Origin: Candidatus Sulfopaludibacter sp. SbA3
GTDB taxonomy: Bacteria > Acidobacteriota > Terriglobia > Bryobacterales > Bryobacteraceae
Length of the DNA: 5,258 nt
Assembly: GCA_945861255.1 (NCBI GenBank)
Contig: CAMAUG010000283.1
Coordinates: 1 to 5,258 of the forward strand
Direction of reading: 5' to 3'
Under the pieces are notes generated by a model. The model ran no database searches and was not told the origin of the DNA. It worked only from the letters and a program-made list of their open reading frames with translations. Position numbers and translations under genes: made by a program. How positions within the stretch are numbered: the first letter of the stretch is position 1; each line of letters starts with the position of its first letter. This document shows, one piece after another, positions 1-5,258 of the stretch.

Positions 1-172
1 TGCCGCCCCGCTCTGGTCAGCTTCGCACAGCGCTGGACCACAGTTTCTGTTACTAACGACGTCCCATGTGGGCGTCCAATACTGTCAATACCCTAGGGCC
101 AAACAAGCGCTCGCGGAGGTACCATAAGAAGATATCGCTCGAATTGGGACCCCTCTGGCGCCCATCCAAATA
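1..172. other. Region upstream of ileS, no assignable gene
   Basis: All three forward frames are open at the left edge and stop at 54-56, 94-96 and 125-127, so the tail of an upstream gene could lie here, but no frame looks clearly like protein. Visible structure: an imperfect stem-loop at 58-76 (GACG and CCC arms around an ATGT loop, one bulged T), a tandem repeat GTCCAATAC / GTCAATAC at 74-91 with 10-base spacing, the palindrome CCCTAGGG at 91-98, and an isolated GGAGGT at 115-120 that is 52 bases from the ileS start and has no ATG or GTG at a usable distance. I see no convincing -35/-10 pair for ileS; its promoter may lie to the left of the window. Confidence 0.5.
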
Positions 173-2980
173 ATGGACCTCAAAAAGACCGTCAACCTCC
201 CGCAAACGGCCTTCCCGATGAAGGCCAGCCTCAGCCAGTTGGAGCCTAAGTTGTTGGCCCAATGGGAGGAAACCAAGATTTACGAGCGCATCCGTGCGGC
301 TCGCTCCGGGCGGCCGCTCTATGTGCTGCACGACGGCCCCCCTTACGCCAACGGTAATATTCACCTGGGCCATGCCCTCAATAAGTTGTTGAAAGATTTC
401 ATCGTCAGAGTGAAGACCATGGAGGGTTATGACTCTCCTTATGTCCCGGGCTGGGACTGCCACGGCCTGCCGATTGAGATCAAGGTGGACGGGGAATTGG
501 GCTCGAAAAAGTCCGGCATGTCGACCTCCCAGATCCGTGCGGCCTGCCGGAAATACGCCGAGAAATACGTGAACCTGCAGCGCAAGGACTTCATGCGTCT
601 GGGCATTTTCGGGCGCTGGTGGGACCCCTACCTGACGCTGAGCGCCGAATACGAGGCCACCATCGCGCAGGCCTTCGTCGATGTATTGGACCAGGGGTAC
701 GTTTACAAGGGCCTGAAGCCTGTGAACTGGTGCATCCAGGACCGCACGGCGCTGGCCGAGGCGGAGGTTGAATACGAGAATCATTCCAGCCCTTCCATCT
801 GGGTAAAGTTCGCATTAACGTCGGACCCCACGGCGATCGATCCCGCGCTGGCGGGCAGGCAAGTGTGGGGCCTCATCTGGACGACGACGCCGTGGACCAT
901 GCCGGCGAATCTGGCGATCTGCTATCACCCGAAGTTCAGCTACGCGGCGGCGGAGGTGGGCGCGGCGGCGAGCGACGGTGGCGTGGGCGCGAGCGACGGC
1001 GAAGTCTACATTGTAGCCACGGAGTTGCTGCAGGCCACGGCCGACGCTTGCGGATGGGCTTCATTCAAAGTCATCGCGGCATTCGAAGGCGCGAAGCTGG
1101 ACGGGGCGCTGTTCCATCATCCGTTTCTGGACCGGACGTCGCTGGGGATCCTGGGGGAGCACGTCACTCTGGAACAGGGCACCGGAGCGGTGCACACTGC
1201 GCCAGGGCACGGACAGGAAGACTACGAAATCGGACGCGCGAACGGCCTCTCCATTTATTGCCCGGTGGATGGGGCGGGACGTTTTTATCAAGCTGACGGC
1301 GCGGCGGGGGAACTTCCGGCGGAGCTGATCGGCAAGAGAGTGTGGGAAGGCAATGACGTGGTCATCGAACTTCTCACGCGCAACAACCGCCTGGCCGCGA
1401 CGAAAAAGATTGAGCATAGCTACCCGCACTGCTGGCGCTGCCACAACCCGACTATTTTCCGCGCCACCGAACAGTGGTTCATCGGCATGGACCGCAACCA
1501 TCTGCGCCAGAGGGCGCTGGACGCCGTCAAGAAAGTGCATTGGAACCCGGCGTGGGGCGAAGAGCGCATCGGCAACATGATCGCCACGCGGCCGGATTGG
1601 TGCATTTCCCGCCAGCGCATGTGGGGCGTGCCGCTGGTGATCTTCTACTGCGAATCCTGCCATGAGCCGCTCACTGAGCGCAAGATTCTGGATCGCGTGG
1701 TCGGGCTGTTCCGCGAACACACGGCCGATATCTGGTACGACCAGACCGCCGCGGAACTCGCCGGGCCGGATGCAAAGTGCCACAAGTGCGGCGGGACAGC
1801 GTTCAGAAAAGAAAACGACATCCTGGACGTGTGGTTCGATTCGGGTTGCAGCCACCTGGCGGTACTCACGGAAACGAACGAACTTCCATGGCCGGCCGAC
1901 ATGTATCTGGAGGGAGGCGACCAGTATCGCGGCTGGTTCCACAGCTCGCTGTTGATTGCCGTTGCTTTGAAAGGTGCTGCGCCGTATCGCGCCGCCGCAA
2001 CGAACGGCTGGACGCTGGACTCAGAGGGCCATGCGTTGTCGAAATCTCGCGGCTCGGAGGCTGTGGAAAAGATCATCAACAAGTACGGCGCGGAACTGCT
2101 GCGATTGTGGGTGGCCTCGATCGAATTCACCGAGGACGTACGATTCTCCGACACCATACTCGACCGGCTTATCGAGGCCTACCGCAAGCTGCGCAACACG
2201 TTCCGTTATGCGCTGGGCAACCTGTCCGATTTCGACCCGATCGCGGACGCGGTTCCCGTGGAAGAAATGATGGAAATCGACCGCTGGATTCTCTCGCGCA
2301 CGGAAGACGTGATCCGCCGGTGCCGGGCCTCCTACGATGAATTCGCCTTCCACAAGGTGTATCGCGCCATCTACGATTTCGCCGCGACGGACCTGAGCGC
2401 CATTTACTTCTACGTTCTAAAAGACCGCCTCTACACGGCCGCCACCAAGAGCCAGGCGCGCCGCAGCGGACAGACCGCGCTCTACAAGATTCATTACGCG
2501 CTCACGCGCCTGGCCGCGCCGCTGCTGGCCTTCACCATGGAAGAGATCTGGACGCACACCAGGAAGCCCGCGGGCGCTCCCGATAGCGTTCACCTGGCGC
2601 TGCTGCCGGAACCGGAGGAAGCGGCTTCCCTTCTAAGCTCCGAGAAACTGGCGCGTTGGGAACATCTATTGCTGGTCCGCGACGTGGTGCTGAAGGCGCT
2701 GGAAGAAGCGCGCCAGTCGAAGTTCATCGGTGCGCCGCTCGAAGCACGCGTGCGTTTGGCGGGCGCGGACGTGGACGATTACGCCGCCGATCTGCCCGCC
2801 TTGTTCATCGTGTCGCAGGTGGTGCTGGAACCGGGCGCTGAAATCAAGGCCACCGTCGAAAAAGCCGATGGCGTCAAATGCGAGCGCTGCTGGAAATACT
2901 CGACAGCCGTTGGCCAGGACGCGCAGCATCCCACGGTGTGCGGCGCCTGCGCCACCGCGCTTCGCGAGATGTGTCCATGA
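173..2980 (+). CDS. ileS: Isoleucyl-tRNA synthetase (type 1, class Ia)
   Basis: Cytoplasmic enzyme that activates isoleucine with ATP, loads it onto tRNA-Ile and hydrolyses mischarged Val-tRNA-Ile. The 935 residues match the usual bacterial type 1 length. In order: HIGH motif as HLGH at 64-67; GWDCHGLPIE at 93-102; CP1 editing domain with WTTTPWTMPAN at 236-246 and HTAPGHGQEDY ending at 351, with D350 as the presumed editing aspartate; HCWRC at 419-423; WCISRQRMWGVP at 476-487; CxxC pairs at 493/496 and 536/539; DVWFDSG at 552-558; EGGDQYRGWF at 580-589; a KMSKS-equivalent loop reading ALSKS at 621-625; the helical anticodon-binding region (roughly 690-840); and a C-terminal zinc ribbon with C903, C906, C923 and C926. 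The ATG at 173 gives the usual N-terminus (MDLKKTVNLP...), so I keep it although no Shine-Dalgarno precedes it. Odd points are the divergent KMSKS loop and a Gly/Ala/Ser/Asp-rich insertion near residues 262-277. The family call is near certain from these motifs. Confidence 0.98.
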   Translation: MDLKKTVNLPQTAFPMKASLSQLEPKLLAQWEETKIYERIRAARSGRPLYVLHDGPPYANGNIHLGHALNKLLKDFIVRVKTMEGYDSPYVPGWDCHGLPIEIKVDGELGSKKSGMSTSQIRAACRKYAEKYVNLQRKDFMRLGIFGRWWDPYLTLSAEYEATIAQAFVDVLDQGYVYKGLKPVNWCIQDRTALAEAEVEYENHSSPSIWVKFALTSDPTAIDPALAGRQVWGLIWTTTPWTMPANLAICYHPKFSYAAAEVGAAASDGGVGASDGEVYIVATELLQATADACGWASFKVIAAFEGAKLDGALFHHPFLDRTSLGILGEHVTLEQGTGAVHTAPGHGQEDYEIGRANGLSIYCPVDGAGRFYQADGAAGELPAELIGKRVWEGNDVVIELLTRNNRLAATKKIEHSYPHCWRCHNPTIFRATEQWFIGMDRNHLRQRALDAVKKVHWNPAWGEERIGNMIATRPDWCISRQRMWGVPLVIFYCESCHEPLTERKILDRVVGLFREHTADIWYDQTAAELAGPDAKCHKCGGTAFRKENDILDVWFDSGCSHLAVLTETNELPWPADMYLEGGDQYRGWFHSSLLIAVALKGAAPYRAAATNGWTLDSEGHALSKSRGSEAVEKIINKYGAELLRLWVASIEFTEDVRFSDTILDRLIEAYRKLRNTFRYALGNLSDFDPIADAVPVEEMMEIDRWILSRTEDVIRRCRASYDEFAFHKVYRAIYDFAATDLSAIYFYVLKDRLYTAATKSQARRSGQTALYKIHYALTRLAAPLLAFTMEEIWTHTRKPAGAPDSVHLALLPEPEEAASLLSSEKLARWEHLLLVRDVVLKALEEARQSKFIGAPLEARVRLAGADVDDYAADLPALFIVSQVVLEPGAEIKATVEKADGVKCERCWKYSTAVGQDAQHPTVCGACATALREMCP
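956..1003 (+). repeat. In-frame imperfect tandem duplication in the ileS editing domain
   Basis: Two adjacent units both begin GTGGGCGCG and contain GCGAGCGACGG or GAGCGACGG: unit 1 at 956-982, unit 2 at 983-1003. They encode VGAAASDGG followed by VGASDGE (residues 262-277). The segment sits in the CP1 domain between the WTTTPWT strand and the YIVATELL strand, where related enzymes normally have a short loop. It keeps the frame and looks like a slippage-type expansion of a surface loop. Confidence 0.6.
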
Positions 2981-3498
2981 ACCAGTCCGCCGGGAACCAC
3001 CGCGCCGGGCCGGCCATCATTATCGCCGTCGTCGTGTTACTGGACCGCTTGACTAAATGGTGGATCGTGGCGCATCTGCCGGCGTGGGACATGTACACGA
3101 TTTACCCGGGAGTTATTAATATCGTCCACGCGGAAAATCCGGGGGCCGCGTTCGGCGTGCTGTCGGAGGGGCATCCGGCGCTCCGCGCGATTGTGCTGGT
3201 GGGCATCTCCACGACGGTACTCGCGTTTATCGCCAGAATTCTGTGGTCCGCGCCGCGCCCCACCGCGCCCGAACCGCCGCTGCTGCGCGTGTCTCTGGCG
3301 CTGGTGTTCGCGGGAGCGCTGGGCAATCTGATCGACCGCGTCTGGCGCGGCACCGTCACGGACTTCGTTCAAGTGTTCATCGGGTCGTACGAATTTCCGG
3401 CGTTCAACGTCGCCGACAGCGCCATCACCATGGGAGCCGCGCTACTGATCGCCGGTCTGGCGCGCGTTGAAATTCTGAGAAGGCGGGGGACCGCCTGA
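2977..3498 (+). CDS. lspA: Lipoprotein signal peptidase (signal peptidase II)
   Basis: Inner-membrane aspartic protease that cleaves the signal peptide from diacylglyceryl-modified prolipoproteins, after Lgt and before Lnt. At 173 residues it has the usual family length. Four hydrophobic segments are visible at about 11-31, 68-89, 101-119 and 147-166. Family motifs: DRLTK at 23-27, ENPGAAFG at 53-60, GALGNLIDR at 113-121, VTDF at 127-130 and FNVADSAI at 143-150. D129 and D147 correspond to the catalytic aspartate pair known for LspA. The frame is open further upstream (to an ATG at 2878), but the ATG at 2977 gives the normal N-terminus and overlaps the ileS stop as ATGA, which implies translational coupling to ileS. 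The last 57 bases overlap the 3' end of the opposing DUF2235 gene. Identification is very secure. Confidence 0.97.
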   Translation: MNQSAGNHRAGPAIIIAVVVLLDRLTKWWIVAHLPAWDMYTIYPGVINIVHAENPGAAFGVLSEGHPALRAIVLVGISTTVLAFIARILWSAPRPTAPEPPLLRVSLALVFAGALGNLIDRVWRGTVTDFVQVFIGSYEFPAFNVADSAITMGAALLIAGLARVEILRRRGTA

Positions 3499-5034
3499 CA
3501 GTTTCCGCGCGGCCTTCAGCGCGGTCCTCAATTCCGGCTGATTCGGATACCAGAATTTCGAAAATACCGACGTCCGCCAACGATTCACCCACATGATCAG
3601 AAACGCCGCCAGCGCCAAGCACGTTAGCGATCCCAAAATGAGGCGTGGCGCCGCGACGTCAAACCGTTTCACCAAAGCATCTCCGAAAGCCGTGGCGTAC
3701 GGAACGGCCCACTCAGGAATCACCAGCCCCAGCAAAGACGGACCACCAAAGGCGATTGCAGCGATCACCAGACCAAGCAATCCAACCCCGAACAACGCGT
3801 AGGCCAACCTGCCCACCACGATTGCCCCGCCCACGTCTTTCAATAAATCCCCTCCCTCGGCATGGGCCGTTTGCAGAACTTCCTGAACGGCCAGCGCACG
3901 CATACCGGCCGCGTTGTCTTGGTCCTTGTTTCCGGTCTCCGTGATGACCACTTGCGCGTTACCGGGAACATTGCCCGGCGCATAGTTATCGGTCCCATGC
4001 GCGATCCGCTCCAGTACGGATAGGTGGATCTTGACCGGCGCGCCATGGTCTTCGCAGAATTGCTTCACATCCCGCGGCCGCCACAAATACATCCCGCCCA
4101 GCCCGGCGCGTGGATTGTATAGCTGATCGTCCGCGTTGGCATGATCACAGCAGTATAGCCGGTCGTCTTCCAGGAGACGGAGGCCCGAGGCACGCGCTTT
4201 GTGAAGCATCCAGTCCAACGCCACCAACGACATTCCTTGCTTTGGATAACCTCCGCCGACATTGGAGTGAGCGCCCGCGAACCAGACTTGATCGATGCGG
4301 TCGGGGTGCTCTTCATCGTGATCCCACAATTCGGGGGCAAACGCCGCGCGTTCGTCGTCCAACGCCAACGCCTGGCATGCCCGCTCCACGCGCCGGCTGA
4401 GCTGGTGATCGGGAAACTTAAACGGATAAGCCACCGCGTTGACCATGTTGCTCATGTAAGAAGGCCCGCCCACCGAATCAACGGTGTCCCAGACTCCTAT
4501 GAACGCGATCTTCGTGTCCTCCGGAAGGCAATGTTTCGCGCGGAAGCCGGCAGCCGCGGTGCTCTCGCGGCCACGTGAGAGTTTCTTCTTCAGCACGGTC
4601 TGGTAGCCTTCGCGATAGACTTGGTAGGCCTCCTTCACACGCGCTTCAAGGGCGGACTGCTCCGGCAGCTTTCCCATGTCGAGGATGCCGCATTTGCCGA
4701 TAATGTCGGCGAGGGTGCGCACCGTGAACGCGCCGCGGCTGAACCCGAACAGGAAAATACGGTCGCCTGGATCGTAGATCCGCACCAGCTCACGGTAGAG
4801 CTGCCGGACGTTGCGTCCGAGCCCGAATCCAAACGCACCGCCCGCCAGGGCCAGAGGCTTCCAGGTTTGGGTTCCCACGCCATCGTCGTAGATGGCGATC
4901 TGCGGCGGCAGTTGCGGATTGGTGCGATGCCCGTTGGAATCCACGGCCTCGAACAGTTTAAAGACGTTCGTGCCGCGTCCCTTGATGGACGTGTTGCCGG
5001 TACCGTCCGAACAGATCACGATGTTCTTCGCCAT
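3442..5034 (-). CDS. DUF2235 (COG3673) alpha/beta-hydrolase with C-terminal membrane hairpin
   Basis: Predicted serine hydrolase of 530 residues. The N-terminal 340 or so residues form the DUF2235 domain: IVICSDGTGNTS at 5-16; IFLFGFSRGAFTVRTLADI at 93-111, with GFSRG as nucleophile elbow and S99 as the likely nucleophile; FIGVWDTVDSVGG at 178-190 with D183; and QVWFAGAHSNVGGGYP at 249-264 with H256. D183 and H256 (or H337 in IHLSV) are candidates for the rest of a triad. Beyond residue 395 come two hydrophobic stretches, about 409-430 and 465-484, with a moderately hydrophobic link between them and a basic tail; no N-terminal signal peptide is seen. The family includes Tle1-type T6SS phospholipases, but most members are uncharacterised, so lipase activity is inference. 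A GTG at 5049 is in frame, but it lies inside the Shine-Dalgarno, so I use the ATG at 5034. No VgrG, Hcp, PAAR or immunity gene is visible beside it. Confidence 0.9.
   Translation of the reverse strand: MAKNIVICSDGTGNTSIKGRGTNVFKLFEAVDSNGHRTNPQLPPQIAIYDDGVGTQTWKPLALAGGAFGFGLGRNVRQLYRELVRIYDPGDRIFLFGFSRGAFTVRTLADIIGKCGILDMGKLPEQSALEARVKEAYQVYREGYQTVLKKKLSRGRESTAAAGFRAKHCLPEDTKIAFIGVWDTVDSVGGPSYMSNMVNAVAYPFKFPDHQLSRRVERACQALALDDERAAFAPELWDHDEEHPDRIDQVWFAGAHSNVGGGYPKQGMSLVALDWMLHKARASGLRLLEDDRLYCCDHANADDQLYNPRAGLGGMYLWRPRDVKQFCEDHGAPVKIHLSVLERIAHGTDNYAPGNVPGNAQVVITETGNKDQDNAAGMRALAVQEVLQTAHAEGGDLLKDVGGAIVVGRLAYALFGVGLLGLVIAAIAFGGPSLLGLVIPEWAVPYATAFGDALVKRFDVAAPRLILGSLTCLALAAFLIMWVNRWRTSVFSKFWYPNQPELRTALKAARKLSGGPPPSQNFNARQTGDQ
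3481..3496. terminator. GC-rich hairpin at the convergent gene ends
   Basis: AGGCGG (3481-3486) and CCGCCT (3491-3496) form a perfect 6-bp stem with a GGGA tetraloop, in the last codons of lspA and inside the C-terminal codons of the opposing DUF2235 gene. A second 6-bp stem lies next to it (CCGCGC at 3505-3510, GCGCGG at 3519-3524, 8-base loop). Neither has a proper run of T on either strand, so this is at best a weak two-way terminator or an RNA-end stabiliser. Confidence 0.3.
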
Positions 5035-5042
5035 GACGTTGG

Positions 5043-5047
5043 CCTCC
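5043..5047 (-). promoter_or_regulatory. Shine-Dalgarno that fixes the DUF2235 start
   Basis: On the minus strand GGAGG is followed by eight bases and then ATG (A at 5034), which is ideal spacing. The alternative in-frame GTG at 5047-5049 overlaps this element and has no ribosome binding site of its own, so the 530-residue form starting MAKNIVICSD is preferred over the 535-residue form. Confidence 0.8.
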
Positions 5048-5054
5048 ACGCCAG

Positions 5055-5085
5055 ATTATGATCTCTTACCAGTTAGGCTTGGCAA
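5055..5085 (-). promoter_or_regulatory. Candidate sigma-70-type promoter of the DUF2235 gene
   Basis: On the minus strand TTGCCA (5080-5085) and CATAAT (5055-5060) each differ by one base from the consensus hexamers, but the spacer is 19 bases, longer than the optimal 17. The -10 lies 20 bases before the ATG, leaving a short leader that just includes the Shine-Dalgarno. A 6-bp inverted repeat (GGCTTG at 5076-5081, CAAGCC at 5089-5094) overlaps the -35 and could be an operator half-site pair or chance. Confidence 0.35.
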
Positions 5086-5257
5086 ACGCAAGCCCCACCT
5101 GATGCTTGGAGCTGTCGAAGAAACCGCCTGTTGAGGGGAGCGGCGCCGCTTCATCCGAAACAGGCCACGGGGCCGGTCCAGCTTGAATTACCTGCGGCGC
5201 GGACGGCCTAGCGCGCTGCGCGTTCCGGTTGCCCGACTCGCTGCACCAGCAGCTTCT
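5066..5257 (-). CDS. Possible 3' end of an unidentified minus-strand gene (partial)
   Basis: A minus-strand frame is open from the right edge to a TAA at 5066-5068, 63 codons, ending with STGGFFDSSKHQVGLAFA then KPNW. If real, its stop is 31 bases before the DUF2235 ATG, the spacing of an operon partner. The C-terminal half (a Pro/Ala-rich linker then a short hydrophobic strand) reads like protein, but the first 20 or so codons (RSCWCSESGNRNAQRA) look like an out-of-frame translation. The two other minus frames also stay open at the edge and stop at 5208-5210 (tail LLVQRVGQPERAAR) and 5188-5190. A 63-codon open frame is not rare in DNA this GC-rich. I do not recognise a family. Confidence 0.3.
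   Translation of the reverse strand, partial: RSCWCSESGNRNAQRARPSAPQVIQAGPAPWPVSDEAAPLPSTGGFFDSSKHQVGLAFAKPNW
5139..5150. repeat. 12-bp perfect palindrome
   Basis: AGCGGCGCCGCT is a perfect 12-base palindrome about 105 bases upstream of the DUF2235 start. It could be a regulator site, or simply chance in GC-rich sequence; nothing else supports a function. Confidence 0.3.
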
Positions 5258-5258
5258 T

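Noticed and set aside
53..784. 243-codon minus-strand open frame covering the ileS 5' end and upstream region
   Set aside because: Mostly antisense to the HIGH-motif region of ileS; composition is that of a shadow frame and no family is recognisable.
1061..1942. 293-codon open frame on the minus strand within ileS
   Set aside because: Exactly antisense to motif-bearing ileS codons, has no recognisable motifs, and is the kind of long shadow frame that GC-rich third positions create.
2878..2976. Longer lspA form starting at ATG 2878 (206 residues)
   Set aside because: The extra 33 residues are arginine-rich and unlike LspA, and overlap the ileS zinc ribbon codons in another frame; the ATGA start at 2977 gives normal length.
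5035..5049. GTG start at 5049 for the DUF2235 gene
   Set aside because: It falls in the Shine-Dalgarno (GTGGAGG) that serves the ATG at 5034, and the DUF2235 domain begins right after that ATG.
4621..5061. 146-codon plus-strand frame opposite the DUF2235 gene
   Set aside because: Antisense to conserved DUF2235 codons, including the GFSRG region, with no motif or ribosome binding site of its own.
1..5258. CRISPR arrays, tRNA or rRNA genes, insertion sequences, attachment sites
   Set aside because: No regularly spaced repeats, cloverleaf, rRNA-like stretch, transposase or terminal inverted repeats were seen; nearly all the window is accounted for by three protein genes.

Overview
The window is GC-rich, densely coding bacterial chromosome. 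It holds two complete genes on the + strand (ileS, lspA), one complete gene on the - strand (a DUF2235 / COG3673 alpha/beta-hydrolase with a C-terminal membrane hairpin), and two short edge regions that may contain the ends of neighbouring genes. The GC-rich codon use, the ileS-lspA pair and the general protein style suit a soil-type bacterium. Acidobacteriota (Solibacter/Bryobacter-like) is my best guess, but it is an impression and not something the sequence proves.

Layout: 1-172 is the region upstream of ileS, with small repeats and a stem-loop but no convincing promoter. ileS (173-2980) encodes a full-length 935-aa type 1 isoleucyl-tRNA synthetase with its active sites, editing domain and C-terminal zinc ribbon. 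lspA (2977-3498) starts inside the ileS stop codon (ATGA overlap), so the two are almost certainly co-transcribed and translationally coupled. The DUF2235 gene (3442-5034, -) converges on lspA and the two reading frames overlap tail to tail by 57 bases, with GC-rich hairpins at the junction. 5035-5258 carries a well-placed Shine-Dalgarno, a plausible promoter for the DUF2235 gene and possibly the 3' end of another minus-strand gene.

Functionally, ileS and lspA are housekeeping genes: Ile-tRNA charging and removal of signal peptides from prolipoproteins. The DUF2235 protein belongs to the superfamily that contains the Tle1-type T6SS phospholipase effectors, but nothing from a secretion system is visible here. 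Its substrate and the topology of its membrane anchor are open questions.

I do not see a clearly new multi-gene system. The points most worth a second look are the divergent KMSKS loop of IleS, a low-complexity duplication in its editing domain, the missing Shine-Dalgarno of ileS together with an upstream small ORF that ends in TAATG, the overlapping convergent gene ends, and the membrane-anchored hydrolase.
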